Source: an uncultured Pelagibacteraceae bacterium (lineage in GTDB: Bacteria > Pseudomonadota > Alphaproteobacteria > Pelagibacterales > Pelagibacteraceae). Taken from it: 64,000 bases of DNA. Of this stretch, positions 9,594-19,586 are shown piece after piece. The DNA is taken from positions 1-64,000 of the forward strand of contig CABYJU010000006.1 in NCBI GenBank assembly GCA_902519325.1. Reading direction: 5' to 3'. Position 1 is the first letter of the stretch; every line of letters starts with the position of its first letter. The notes below the pieces were generated by a model, which saw only the letters and a program-made list of their open reading frames with translations, was not told the origin of the DNA and did not search any database. A program made the position numbers and the translations under genes.

Positions 9594-11272
9594 GTTTTTT
9601 AAAAATACAAAATTTAAGTGTGGATTATAAATTGAGAAAAGAGACAGTTCATGCTGCAAAAGATATTAATATTGAGATAAAAAGAGGAGAAATTGTAGGA
9701 TTAGTTGGGGAATCTGGGTCTGGAAAAAGTACTGTAGCAAATGCAATAATTGATTTAATTGACGAACCAGGGAAAGTATCTGAAGGATCAATTTATTTAA
9801 GCGACATAAATATTCATGAAAATAAAAAAAATATTCTAAGTTTAAGAGGAAAAAAAATTGGATTTATTTTTCAAGATCCTCAGACATCTTTAAATCCTAT
9901 CTTAACAATTGGACAACAACTTATTGAAACAATCCAAACTCATTTAAACCTCAGTAACTCAGAAGCAAAAGAAAAATCAATAAATCTTTTAAAAGAAGTA
10001 GGCATAAAAGATGCTGAAAAAAGATTTAATGATTACCCTCATCAATTTTCAGGAGGCATGAGACAAAGAGTTGTTATATCGCTTTCTTTATGTTGTGAAC
10101 CAGAGTTGTTAATTGCAGATGAGCCCACAACTGCACTTGATGTATCAATACAATCACAAATATTAGAACTTATCAAAAAACTGACTAAAGAAAGAAATTT
10201 AGCAGTTATATTAATTACACATGATATGGGAGTTATAGCAGAGACTACCAATAGAGTTGCTGTCATGAAAAATGGTAATTTGGTAGAATTGGGAACAACA
10301 AAGCAAATATTAACAGAACCAAAAGAAACTTATACAAAAAGTTTAGTTAGTTCTGTTCCTCCCACAAATAAAAAGATATCCAGATTTAAAATTATTGAGA
10401 AAGAAAATAATAACCAGGAAAATATTAATTTAAAAATTTTAAACAGATGGAATAAAAGAGAAATTACAAAAAAAGATTTAGTTCAAATAAAAAATCTTTC
10501 TAAAACTTTTAATGAAGGTTTTTTTACAGAAAAATCTCAAAATAATGTATTAGCAGTTGATACTGTTTCATTTAATATACAAGAAGGAAAATCTTTTGGA
10601 CTTGTTGGTGAAAGTGGTAGTGGAAAGACTACAATTGCAAAAATGATTGTTAATTTATTTAAACCCACCTCAGGTGAAATTTATTTCGATGATGTACGTA
10701 TTAATAATATAAAAAGTAACAAAGAATTACTTAAATTCAGAAAACAAATTCAAATGATATTTCAAGATCCATACTCTTCATTGAATGGTAGGCTTAAGGT
10801 TAAAGATATTATTGCTGAGCCTATAAAGTTACATGATGCAAATATTAGATCTAATGAATTAAATGAATATATAAATGATCTCTTAGACTCGGTAGAGTTA
10901 TCTAAGTCTTCAGCTGAAAGATATCCGCATGAGTTTTCGGGAGGACAAAGACAAAGAATTTCTATTGCAAGAGCGTTAGCAACAAAACCAAGATTATTAG
11001 TTTGTGATGAACCAACATCTGCTTTGGATGTGAGTATTCAGGCTCAGATACTAAATTTACTTAAAGATTTACAAGAACAACTTAATTTAACTATACTTTT
11101 TATAAGTCATGATCTACCAGTTGTACGACAAATGTGTGATGACATTGGAGTTTTAAGGAATGGAAAACTATGCGAGGTTTCTGAGACAGAAGAGTTGTTT
11201 AAAAATCCAAATCATGAATATACTAAGGAATTATTAAGATTAATGCCTAAAATAGAAACAATTTACAATTAA
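9590..11272 (+). CDS. ABC transporter, two fused ATPase domains (DppD-DppF)
   Basis: Two Walker A (GESGSGKST, GESGSGKTT) and two signature motifs (FSGGMRQR, FSGGQRQR). Confidence 0.96.
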   Translation: MSFLKIQNLSVDYKLRKETVHAAKDINIEIKRGEIVGLVGESGSGKSTVANAIIDLIDEPGKVSEGSIYLSDINIHENKKNILSLRGKKIGFIFQDPQTSLNPILTIGQQLIETIQTHLNLSNSEAKEKSINLLKEVGIKDAEKRFNDYPHQFSGGMRQRVVISLSLCCEPELLIADEPTTALDVSIQSQILELIKKLTKERNLAVILITHDMGVIAETTNRVAVMKNGNLVELGTTKQILTEPKETYTKSLVSSVPPTNKKISRFKIIEKENNNQENINLKILNRWNKREITKKDLVQIKNLSKTFNEGFFTEKSQNNVLAVDTVSFNIQEGKSFGLVGESGSGKTTIAKMIVNLFKPTSGEIYFDDVRINNIKSNKELLKFRKQIQMIFQDPYSSLNGRLKVKDIIAEPIKLHDANIRSNELNEYINDLLDSVELSKSSAERYPHEFSGGQRQRISIARALATKPRLLVCDEPTSALDVSIQAQILNLLKDLQEQLNLTILFISHDLPVVRQMCDDIGVLRNGKLCEVSETEELFKNPNHEYTKELLRLMPKIETIYN

Positions 11273-11281
11273 GGAGGTGAA

Positions 11282-11674
11282 ATGGCAGTTTTTAATATGA
11301 TTGAAGAAGCTAATGCTACAGGAAAAGTGAAAGAGGTATTTGAGGATATAAAAAAGAAGAGAAATACTGACTACATAAACAATTTTTGGAAAATGTTAGC
11401 TAACAACCCAGAAACTTTAGAGAGAACTTGGACTTCTATACAGCAAGTGATGAAAAAAGGTGCTTTGGATGAAATGACAAAAGAGCTTATTTATGTTGCA
11501 GTTTCAATGACAAATAGTTGTGAGTATTGTATTAAATCTCACAGTATCGCTGCTAAATCTAAAGGTGCTACTACTGAGATGTTAAGTGAACTTATTGCAG
11601 TTGTTGCAATGGCAAATGAAACTAACAGACTTGTTGAATCATATCAGGTAAAAGTTGACAAAGTTTATGAATGA
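11282..11674 (+). CDS. Carboxymuconolactone decarboxylase / AhpD-like family
   Basis: NSCEYCIKSHSIAAKSKGA (CxxC...H); SD AAGGAGGTGA upstream. Confidence 0.88.
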   Translation: MAVFNMIEEANATGKVKEVFEDIKKKRNTDYINNFWKMLANNPETLERTWTSIQQVMKKGALDEMTKELIYVAVSMTNSCEYCIKSHSIAAKSKGATTEMLSELIAVVAMANETNRLVESYQVKVDKVYE

Positions 11675-12227
11675 TAGAGCCAAAGCAATATTAGATTTTT
11701 GGTTTGATGATATGGTCGTTGAAAAGCGATTTAAAAGAGATGATAATTTTGATCAATTAATTAGAGACAAATTCAAAGATGATCATGAAAAAGCTACTTT
11801 AAATGAATATGATGATTGGCAAGATGAACCATTAAGCACTCTAGCTTTAGTTATTTTATTGGATCAATTTTCAAGAAATTTATATAGAGATGATAAAAAA
11901 GCTTTTGAGTTTGATCATAAAGCAAGACTGATTGTAAATGATGCAGTCTATAACGGTTATCTTGATCAAATGGATGAATATCAACGTTTTTTCATGCTAT
12001 TGCCATACATTCACAGTGAAGAAGTTATAGATCATGATAGAGCATATAAATTGTTAGATAACTATTTATCTAATCATCCAAACTATAATGAGATAAAAAA
12101 ATTTTGGAAAGATCATACTGCTGCAATTAAACGATTTCATAGATATCCTCATCGAAATAAAGTTATGGGGAGAAAATCTACACCAGATGAGTTAAAATTT
12201 TTGGAGAGTCCAAATTCCTCTTGGTAA
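11655..12227 (+). CDS. DUF924 family protein
   Basis: ILDFWFDD...LALVILLDQFSRNLYRD...FFMLLPYIHSE. Confidence 0.9.
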   Translation: MTKFMNDRAKAILDFWFDDMVVEKRFKRDDNFDQLIRDKFKDDHEKATLNEYDDWQDEPLSTLALVILLDQFSRNLYRDDKKAFEFDHKARLIVNDAVYNGYLDQMDEYQRFFMLLPYIHSEEVIDHDRAYKLLDNYLSNHPNYNEIKKFWKDHTAAIKRFHRYPHRNKVMGRKSTPDELKFLESPNSSW

Positions 12228-13142
12228 TTATTCTATTGGATAATCCCAAGCATCTCCACCAATTACCTTTGATATAGCAGAAAAATCTTTCGAACTGTTT
12301 CCATCCTTACAAAACTTTGAATATATTTCTAATGCCATCTCTCCTAATGGAGTAGATGCATTTGCATTTTTAGCACATTCATTTGCAAGTTTTAAATCTT
12401 TGTTCATCATACCTGCAGAAAAGCCTGGCTTATATTTATTGTTAGATGGAGTTCCTTCAATTAATCCAGGTAAAGGTGGATAAACTGAAATAGGCCAACT
12501 ATTTCCGGAAGCATTTTTCATAATTTCATGAACTTTCTTGATATCTATATTCAATCTTCTTGCTAACATTAATGACTCTGAAGCAGCAATCATTGTTATT
12601 CCAAGAGACATATTGTTACAAATCTTTGCACCGTTTCCACTTCCTATCTCTCCAGCATGGTATATGTTTTTACCCATTAATTTTAAAATAGGTAAAGCTT
12701 GATTAAATGCATCATTTGATCCACCGACCATAATATTTAAAGTTGCTTTTTGTGCACCCATCACTCCACCACTTACTGGTGCATCAATCATCTTAATACC
12801 TTTTTCATTTGCTTTCTTTCCTATTTCTTTAGAGGTATCTATATCGATTGTTGAACAATCTATTAGTAGACAATTTTTAGAAACTTTATCTAGAACACCA
12901 TTTTCTTTTAAATAAACTTCTTTTGAATGTTTTCCCTCGGGTAACATAGTGATTACTACAGACGTTTCACTATTGATTAGTTTTCCAAAATCCTTCTCAA
13001 CATCAAGATTATTTTCAACTGCTTTATCAATCATTTCTTTAGAAACATCAAAAACCTTAACCTTTTTCCCTGCGTTCTTTAAATTACAGGCCATTGGGTT
13101 TCCCATATTACCAACTCCTATAAAAGCTATATTTTCACTCAT
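12228..13142 (-). CDS. 3-hydroxyisobutyrate dehydrogenase-family NAD(P)-dependent oxidoreductase
   Basis: IAFIGVGNMGNPMACNL; DAPVSGGVMGA; GSGNGAKICNNM. Confidence 0.9.
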   Translation of the reverse strand: MSENIAFIGVGNMGNPMACNLKNAGKKVKVFDVSKEMIDKAVENNLDVEKDFGKLINSETSVVITMLPEGKHSKEVYLKENGVLDKVSKNCLLIDCSTIDIDTSKEIGKKANEKGIKMIDAPVSGGVMGAQKATLNIMVGGSNDAFNQALPILKLMGKNIYHAGEIGSGNGAKICNNMSLGITMIAASESLMLARRLNIDIKKVHEIMKNASGNSWPISVYPPLPGLIEGTPSNNKYKPGFSAGMMNKDLKLANECAKNANASTPLGEMALEIYSKFCKDGNSSKDFSAISKVIGGDAWDYPIE

Positions 13143-13154
13143 ATGACATCCTCT

Positions 13155-13376
13155 CTATTTAGTAATTTTTTCCACTAATTTATTAACCAATGGTGCAACA
13201 AAAGTCGTTGCAACTAATGCAACTGGTAAACTAATTGACCAAGCTTTGAAAAATCTCTTATAATAAAATTCATCATAACCTGTATTTATAAATGTAATAA
13301 TTAAGGTCATTAACAAACTCATTCCTAAACCCATAAAAAAAACGAAAAGAATTTTAGAGAATTTTTTTGGAAACAT
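13155..13376 (-). CDS. DUF2798-like small membrane protein
   Basis: Two predicted TM helices, FFKAWSISLPVALVATTFVAPLVNKLV pattern. Confidence 0.7.
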   Translation of the reverse strand: MFPKKFSKILFVFFMGLGMSLLMTLIITFINTGYDEFYYKRFFKAWSISLPVALVATTFVAPLVNKLVEKITK

Positions 13377-14251
13377 TATTTATATTTGTCTTCAATATCG
13401 TAATATTCGTTGAAGCCAACTATATCTCTTAAGTCTGAAAATTTGGAAACATTTTTATTATAAACTTTATTTTTCATATTATTCAAACATTCTTGCATCG
13501 TTTTTACTGATGCACTCATTAGGGTTAGAGGCATTACAGCAATTTTATAACCAATTTCCTCTATTTCATTAATTTCTAATAATGGGGTTTCACCATCTTC
13601 GATCAAATTTAACATATGATGACCTGGAACTTCTTTGATAATTCTTTTCATATCTTCTTTATTTTTAACAGCTTCAATAAATAAAATATCAACACCAAGT
13701 TTTGAAAATGATTGCATTCTTTTAATTGCATCATCTAATCCTCTAGTTGCTATGGCATCAGTTCTTGCCATTATTAAGATATCTTTATTTCCATATTCTC
13801 TTGCATCCACCGCAGCTTTAATTCTTGAGTTTGCCTCATCAAGATCGACAACATCTTTACCCTTTGTGTGACCACATTTTTTTGGCCACTTTTGGTCTTC
13901 AATCATCACACCAGCTGCTCCTGCATCCGCATATCCTCTTACAGTTCTAAATACGTTCACTGAATTTCCATATCCAGTATCCCCATCAAATATTATTGGA
14001 ATAGATGTAGCATTGCATATATTTCTTACTTGTTCTGCCATTTCAGAAAAAGATATTAAACCTGTATCCGGCATACCAAGTTTTGTAGATGAAACACTGA
14101 AGCCAGACATAAATCCAACTTTCAAACCTTCTCTTTCAATTAATTTTGCTGACAATGCATCAAAGCATCCAGGCATTACAATTATTTCTGGTCCATTTAA
14201 TAGTTGTCTTAATTTTTCTGCTTTATCTTTTGATTTTATTTTTGAAAACAT
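13376..14251 (-). CDS. Isocitrate lyase / PEP mutase superfamily (methylisocitrate or 2,3-dimethylmalate lyase-like)
   Basis: PGCFDALSAKLIE, DGDTGYGN, EDQKWPKKCGHTKGK. Confidence 0.88.
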   Translation of the reverse strand: MFSKIKSKDKAEKLRQLLNGPEIIVMPGCFDALSAKLIEREGLKVGFMSGFSVSSTKLGMPDTGLISFSEMAEQVRNICNATSIPIIFDGDTGYGNSVNVFRTVRGYADAGAAGVMIEDQKWPKKCGHTKGKDVVDLDEANSRIKAAVDAREYGNKDILIMARTDAIATRGLDDAIKRMQSFSKLGVDILFIEAVKNKEDMKRIIKEVPGHHMLNLIEDGETPLLEINEIEEIGYKIAVMPLTLMSASVKTMQECLNNMKNKVYNKNVSKFSDLRDIVGFNEYYDIEDKYK

Positions 14252-14253
14252 AT

Positions 14254-15525
14254 TTATAATTTAAAAGGTATATATAATGCTAGGTCAGGGAATAAGTAAA
14301 TAACAAATACTGTAAATAACATTATAATGACAAAAGGTATCACACCTTTAGCTATTTCTGACATTTTTGCTTTACCAATTGCTTGGAGAACATAAATATT
14401 TAGTCCAACAGGTGGTGTAATTAATGCACACTCAATCATAAGTGTAAAAATTATTCCAAACCAAATTAAATCAATATTCATTGCAGCGATTGAAATCGAG
14501 AATATAGGCATCATGATTAAAATTAATGACAGGGTTTCCATTATAAATCCTAAGATTAACAAAGTAATACAAACAACAAGTATAAATAAACCAGTCTCAT
14601 TAATATTAGTAACTATGAAAGATGATAAATCTTGAGGAATTCTATAAAGCGAAATTGCTTTACCAAAAACTTTAGCTCCTGCTATAATTATAAATATAGT
14701 AACTGTAGTTTTCATTGTCTCCAAACCAGCTTCGATAAAACCTTTAAAATCTAATCTTTTTTTAGCCACAACATAGATAAATGATATTAAAAAACCAATA
14801 CCACCTGCTTCTGTTGGTGTATAAATTCCAGCATAAATTCCACCTAGCATGATGAAGGCCATTAATAATATTGGCAAACCTCTTTTTGTGTATTTAATTT
14901 TTTCTTCCAAAGTACTGGATACATTTTGAACTTCTTTATTAAAAAATTTCACGTAAAAAACTGAAAAGATAATAAAAAATAATGCTAAAACTATTCCTGG
15001 CCCAATTCCTGCAAGAAACATACTTAGCACAGACTCTTCAACAACAAATGCATAAACAATCATTGGAATTGATGGAGGAATTAAAATCCCTAAAGTTCCA
15101 CCCGCTGCCAAAATACCTAAAGTAAAGTTTCTGTGATAACCTCTATTAATCATTGCAGGAAATGCTACAGTTGAGATTGTTGCTGCAGTTGCCACTGATG
15201 ATCCAGATATAGCAGCAAAAATACTGCAAGAAACTATAGTTGCTATAGCTAAGCCGCCTGGAAAGTTTCCAACCCAGCTTTGAGCAAAATTAAAAAGATC
15301 TTCTCCAACACCTGCTTTTAACAGTATATTAGACATCATCAAAAACATCGGAACAGCTAATAAAATAAAGTTATCTGCCACACTGTAAAAAGTTTGTGGG
15401 ATCATTAAAGGAGAAATATCTCCAAATAACATTAAACCCAATCCTATAGAACCTAAACCAAATGCTATTGGCACTCCTAAAAAAAGCACAAAAAATAACA
15501 AAAATAAGATTATTGCTACTGTCAT
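14254..15525 (-). CDS. dctM: TRAP transporter large permease DctM
   Basis: Polytopic; GILIPPSIPMIVYAFV, PTEAGGIGF, ITPPVGLNIYV. Confidence 0.95.
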   Translation of the reverse strand: MTVAIILFLLFFVLFLGVPIAFGLGSIGLGLMLFGDISPLMIPQTFYSVADNFILLAVPMFLMMSNILLKAGVGEDLFNFAQSWVGNFPGGLAIATIVSCSIFAAISGSSVATAATISTVAFPAMINRGYHRNFTLGILAAGGTLGILIPPSIPMIVYAFVVEESVLSMFLAGIGPGIVLALFFIIFSVFYVKFFNKEVQNVSSTLEEKIKYTKRGLPILLMAFIMLGGIYAGIYTPTEAGGIGFLISFIYVVAKKRLDFKGFIEAGLETMKTTVTIFIIIAGAKVFGKAISLYRIPQDLSSFIVTNINETGLFILVVCITLLILGFIMETLSLILIMMPIFSISIAAMNIDLIWFGIIFTLMIECALITPPVGLNIYVLQAIGKAKMSEIAKGVIPFVIIMLFTVFVIYLFPDLALYIPFKL

Positions 15526-15998
15526 TTAATTATATCTTTGATGTATTTAGGTACTTCGAAAAGCACTCTTAATACCAAAAATGCAAAACATAATGGTATC
15601 GCAAATTCTGTAAGAAAGGATGGAACATCTAAAATTGTAGAGCTTGTTCTTCCAACTTTAAGAGAGTCGTAAGCAATTAACCATCCATAATAAAGTACAA
15701 ATCCACTAAAAATTAAAATGAATATTGCACTTATTAAATCTAATATCTTTTTTCCTTTATCTCCTACTTTGTCATATATAACTGTTATTCTGATAAAATC
15801 ATTTTTATGAAAAGTATAAGTTAAAGCTAAATAAGTAGCCCAAATTTGTAAAAATCGAGAAATTTCGTTTACCCAAATAGTAGGTGAATTAAATATGTAT
15901 CTCATGATAACTTCATAAGAAACTATAAAGCCTATCATAATAAATAACGCTGAAGCCAAATAGCCAGAGTATTTTACAATTTTGTCGTAGGTATTCAT
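15522..15998 (-). CDS. dctQ: TRAP transporter small permease DctQ
   Basis: 4 TM; YIFNSPTIWVNEISRFLQIW; start moved from 16013 to 15998 (MNTYDK) because the upstream codons fall in the hairpin. Confidence 0.9.
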   Translation of the reverse strand: MNTYDKIVKYSGYLASALFIMIGFIVSYEVIMRYIFNSPTIWVNEISRFLQIWATYLALTYTFHKNDFIRITVIYDKVGDKGKKILDLISAIFILIFSGFVLYYGWLIAYDSLKVGRTSSTILDVPSFLTEFAIPLCFAFLVLRVLFEVPKYIKDIIK

Positions 15999-16004
15999 TT
16001 GAAA

Positions 16005-16026
16005 ACCCCGCACTTAAGTGCGGGGT
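16005..16026 (-). promoter_or_regulatory. Intercistronic palindromic hairpin between dctP and dctQ
   Basis: ACCCCGCACTTAAGTGCGGGGT perfect 22-nt palindrome. Confidence 0.85.
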
Positions 16027-16036
16027 ATTATATGAT

Positions 16037-17026
16037 TTAAAGTTTGTTTGCAGCTTTTACAAGTTGATCACCAACTCCACCAGCTCCACCTGTTCTTGAA
16101 ATGTAATCATCAATAACAGATGATGATGCTTTTTTAAGAGCAGAAACTTCCGAACTACTTAGGTTTACAATGTTCATTCCATTTGCTTTTGCTTCTTTGT
16201 AAGCGCCAGCCTCGATGTTAGCCATGTCATCTCTAACAGCTTTTTCAGCTACTTTTGATGCTTCAGCTATAGCGTCTCTTTGTTTTTGAGTTAATGAGCT
16301 TAGCCATTTATCATTAGCAACAACAACGAATTCGATATCGCCATGATTTGTAACTGTTAAAGTATCCATTACTTGATATAATTTTCTAGATTTTACACCA
16401 GATACACCAGTCATACCTGCATCAACTGTATTTCTTTGGTAAGCTAAATATTGCTCAGATCCAGATATTAATGCTGGTTTACCACCTAAAGAACTCACAA
16501 AAGCTCCAAGTGTTTTTCCAAATACTCTAATTTTTTTATCTTTAAAGTCAGCCGGAGTTTTCATCGGACTACCATTAGATAACATTATTGCTGATCCATA
16601 AGCTTGATAATAAAGTGGAACTGCTCCAGTCTTTGCTATTGCAGGATCAAGGATAGCTCTTATCTCAGATCCAGCTTGAGTTGCTTTTCTTACTTTTTGT
16701 TCTGAGTCAAATAAGAATGGAAGATAGAAAACATCAACTTCAGGATTAGTTCCTGCAAATCTTGTTATAGATGCAACACCAGCTTCGATTGCTCCTGAAC
16801 CTACAGCTTGCGGAACCTCTTTATCTTTGTAAAGTTGTGCGGAGTCGTAAATCTCTACTTTAATGTCTGATCTTGATTCTAATTCTTTTTTAAATACCAA
16901 AAGATTCTGACCTAAGTGAGCCTTTAATGGTAATTGAAGTGTAATTCTCATTTTTGTTTCCGCCAAACTTGCACTGGCAAAAGAAACGAAAATTAGAGAA
17001 AATATTATTCTTTTAAAGATTTTCAT
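16037..17026 (-). CDS. dctP: TRAP transporter substrate-binding protein DctP
   Basis: Signal peptide; FKDKKIRVFGKTLGAFVSSLGG; VDAGMTGVSGV. Confidence 0.94.
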   Translation of the reverse strand: MKIFKRIIFSLIFVSFASASLAETKMRITLQLPLKAHLGQNLLVFKKELESRSDIKVEIYDSAQLYKDKEVPQAVGSGAIEAGVASITRFAGTNPEVDVFYLPFLFDSEQKVRKATQAGSEIRAILDPAIAKTGAVPLYYQAYGSAIMLSNGSPMKTPADFKDKKIRVFGKTLGAFVSSLGGKPALISGSEQYLAYQRNTVDAGMTGVSGVKSRKLYQVMDTLTVTNHGDIEFVVVANDKWLSSLTQKQRDAIAEASKVAEKAVRDDMANIEAGAYKEAKANGMNIVNLSSSEVSALKKASSSVIDDYISRTGGAGGVGDQLVKAANKL

Positions 17027-17101
17027 GTTATTTCCCTCTTTTTTGTTAAATGAGACTATTTAAGTCGACTTTAAAATTAAATACAATATTAATAATCATC
17101 A

Positions 17102-18001
17102 ATGAATTGGATAATTGTAGCTATTTCTGGGGCTTTTTTTCAAAATCTTAGATCAACTTTACAGAAAAAACTTAATCAAAAAGTATCTACTATTGCATCA
17201 ACTTATGTAAGATTTGCTTTTGCGTTACCATTTGGGACTATTTTATTTTTTTTGTATTTCCAAGATTTAAATGTAATTCCTGAAATCCTAAGTCAAAAAA
17301 AATTTATATTTAACGTATTATTAGGTTCAATTTTCCAAATAATTTTTACATTTGTTTTACTCTATTTATTTAGATTTGCTAATTTTGTTGTTGGAACTTC
17401 ATTAAGTAAGACTGAAGTTATTCAGGTTGCGATTTTTGAATATTTGATAATAGGGGACAAATTAAATAAATTTGGAATAACAGGAATTATTGTATCTACA
17501 ATTGGAGTAATTATATTATCAATTAAAGATTTAAGTTTATTTCTAAAAAACTTATTTTCAAAAACAACTTTAATTGGTTTATCCGCAGGACTATTCTTAG
17601 GTTTAAGCGTTGTATATTTTAGAGCAGCAGCATTAACATTGGAAAATTTTAGTAATAACTTTGAAAAAGCTATAGCAACACTATTTTTTGGTCTAGTTAT
17701 ACAAACAACATTAGTTACTATTTATTTAATTATATTTGAAAAGTCACAGTTTAAAAAATTATATGAAAACAAGTATGAATGTTTGACAGCAGGGTTAGCT
17801 GGATTTCTTGCAACATTGTCTTGGTTTTATGCTTTTACGTTAATACAGTCTTCATTTGTCAGAGCTATCGGCCAAATAGAATTATTATTTAGTTATGTGT
17901 CTTCAAAGTATATGTTTAAAGAAAAAGTCAAAATTACAGAAATTTTAGGGATAATTATATTTGTAGTAGGTGTACTAATTTTATTATTAAATAAGAGCTA
18001 A
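17102..18001 (+). CDS. DMT superfamily EamA-type transporter
   Basis: Ten hydrophobic segments, duplicated EamA architecture. Confidence 0.82.
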   Translation: MNWIIVAISGAFFQNLRSTLQKKLNQKVSTIASTYVRFAFALPFGTILFFLYFQDLNVIPEILSQKKFIFNVLLGSIFQIIFTFVLLYLFRFANFVVGTSLSKTEVIQVAIFEYLIIGDKLNKFGITGIIVSTIGVIILSIKDLSLFLKNLFSKTTLIGLSAGLFLGLSVVYFRAAALTLENFSNNFEKAIATLFFGLVIQTTLVTIYLIIFEKSQFKKLYENKYECLTAGLAGFLATLSWFYAFTLIQSSFVRAIGQIELLFSYVSSKYMFKEKVKITEILGIIIFVVGVLILLLNKS

Positions 18002-18333
18002 TTAATTCTTCCAAGATAATTAACCATTACGACACCAATAATAATTAAAAAAATCCCAATTAACCCATACATATTTGGTATCTGGTTATATTTAATCATA
18101 CCGAAGACTAAAATAGCAGCCACTGTTATCCCACTATAAGTAGCATAAGTAAAACCTACTGGTATCATAGACATTGCTTTTGCAAGTCCATACATAGTTA
18201 TACACATAAAAGCTATTGATAATATCGTTGGAGTTAATTTTGAAAATCCATCTGAAATTTTAGCAAAACTATTTGCGGCAATTCCTGTTGATATAGCTAA
18301 TACTAAATAAATATAACCAGATAATGGTTTCAT
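17998..18333 (-). CDS. Small multidrug resistance (SMR)-like membrane protein, non-canonical (no Glu14)
   Basis: YIYLVLAISTGIAANSFAKISDGF aligns to EmrE TM1; 4 TM; PVGFTYATYSG. Confidence 0.82.
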   Translation of the reverse strand: MKPLSGYIYLVLAISTGIAANSFAKISDGFSKLTPTILSIAFMCITMYGLAKAMSMIPVGFTYATYSGITVAAILVFGMIKYNQIPNMYGLIGIFLIIIGVVMVNYLGRIN

Positions 18334-18665
18334 TTATTTGTTCCTAATAAGTTAACTATTAAGACACCCGATATAATTAAAATCAATCCAATTATTGTAT
18401 AAAAATTTGGTACTTGATTAAATTTTATAACACCAACAGCAGCTGTAGCAATTATACATAGGCCCGCAAAAGAGGCATACGTTATTCCAACTGGTATACT
18501 TTTCATAACTAAAGACAAAGTATACATGCATCCAACAATTGTTACTGCTGTGATTATACTAGGTATTAATAATGTAAAACCTTGAGCACTTTTAGCAAAA
18601 CTGTTAGATGCTGTTCCAAGAATTACTGCGATTAATAAAATTATATAAGCAGTTATATTATTCAT
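18330..18665 (-). CDS. SMR-like membrane protein, paralogous partner, non-canonical (no Glu14)
   Basis: YIILLIAVILGTASNSFAKSAQGF; start trimmed to MNNITAY at 18665, overlapping the upstream gene by 8 nt. Confidence 0.82.
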   Translation of the reverse strand: MNNITAYIILLIAVILGTASNSFAKSAQGFTLLIPSIITAVTIVGCMYTLSLVMKSIPVGITYASFAGLCIIATAAVGVIKFNQVPNFYTIIGLILIISGVLIVNLLGTNK

Positions 18666-19254
18666 TTGCCTTCGACCATTTGATTGCATCTTCCATTCTA
18701 TCATCTCCCCAGAATATTTCATTTTTTACAACAAATGACGGACTTCCAAATATTTTATTTTTTCTAGCTTTTTCTGTATTTGATAAATAAATATTATTTA
18801 TTTCCTCAGAGCTTGCCTCTGAAACAATCTTTTCTTTATCTAAGCTTAGTTTTTTGCAGATTTCACTCAAGTTGGGTTCAACAGCAGGCTCTTTTCCTTC
18901 TTGAAACCATCGTTTATACGTAAGCTGAATGTAATCTACACCCCAATTATTTTTTAAACCTAATATTGCAATTTTATTAGCTAAATCAAATTCTGTTAAA
19001 GGGTAAGGGACTGGTGTTTTGGCAAAAAATCCATAATTTTTTGCTCGTCTTTCTATGTCTCTCCACATGTAATCTACTTTATTTTTTTTTTCTTTAGGAA
19101 AGGGAACATTGTTCATCTCTTTCATTATTGCTCTCACACTAAAAGGAGTCCAGTTAAACTTAATTTGATGTTGTTTTTCTGCTTCTAGTGCTCGAGTAAC
19201 TGAAAGATAGGTATAAGTACTTCCAATAGAAAAATAAAAATCTATGTTGTTCAC
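18658..19254 (-). CDS. 2-hydroxychromene-2-carboxylate isomerase-like / DsbA-family protein
   Basis: FYFSIGSTYTYLSVTR...WTPFSVRAIM...GSPSFVVKNEIFWGDDRM. Confidence 0.88.
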   Translation of the reverse strand: MNNIDFYFSIGSTYTYLSVTRALEAEKQHQIKFNWTPFSVRAIMKEMNNVPFPKEKKNKVDYMWRDIERRAKNYGFFAKTPVPYPLTEFDLANKIAILGLKNNWGVDYIQLTYKRWFQEGKEPAVEPNLSEICKKLSLDKEKIVSEASSEEINNIYLSNTEKARKNKIFGSPSFVVKNEIFWGDDRMEDAIKWSKANE

Positions 19255-19575
19255 TTATTTTGGCATTGGCGTTGCGCCAGTCTCTAAACTAATCATTTTA
19301 CCATCTTGGTATTTGTAGACTGCCATAACTGCTTCTACATTACCGTCATCAAATGTTACGAACGCATGGTGAACACCAACTTCATCATTTTCATAAACAA
19401 TTCTAGTTTTATCTTGTTTGATATCACCACTCATTGCCCATTTGATAACATCACCTTTAGTTAAAACACTCCCTGATTTATGCATTGTGAATTTAAAATC
19501 ATCATGCAAAAGCTCGTTCATTGCTGCTTCATCTTTATTTTTAATTGCAGCACTATATTTTTCTAATATTGACAT
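19255..19575 (-). CDS. SnoaL-like / NTF2-fold protein
   Basis: ALYSAAIKNKDEAAMNELLHDDFKFT-type NTF2 pattern. Confidence 0.7.
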   Translation of the reverse strand: MSILEKYSAAIKNKDEAAMNELLHDDFKFTMHKSGSVLTKGDVIKWAMSGDIKQDKTRIVYENDEVGVHHAFVTFDDGNVEAVMAVYKYQDGKMISLETGATPMPK

Positions 19576-19586
19576 TTTTTTCTCCT

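Noticed and set aside
18608-18790. Plus-strand ORF over the SMR/isomerase junction
   Set aside because: Overlaps two better-supported minus-strand genes.
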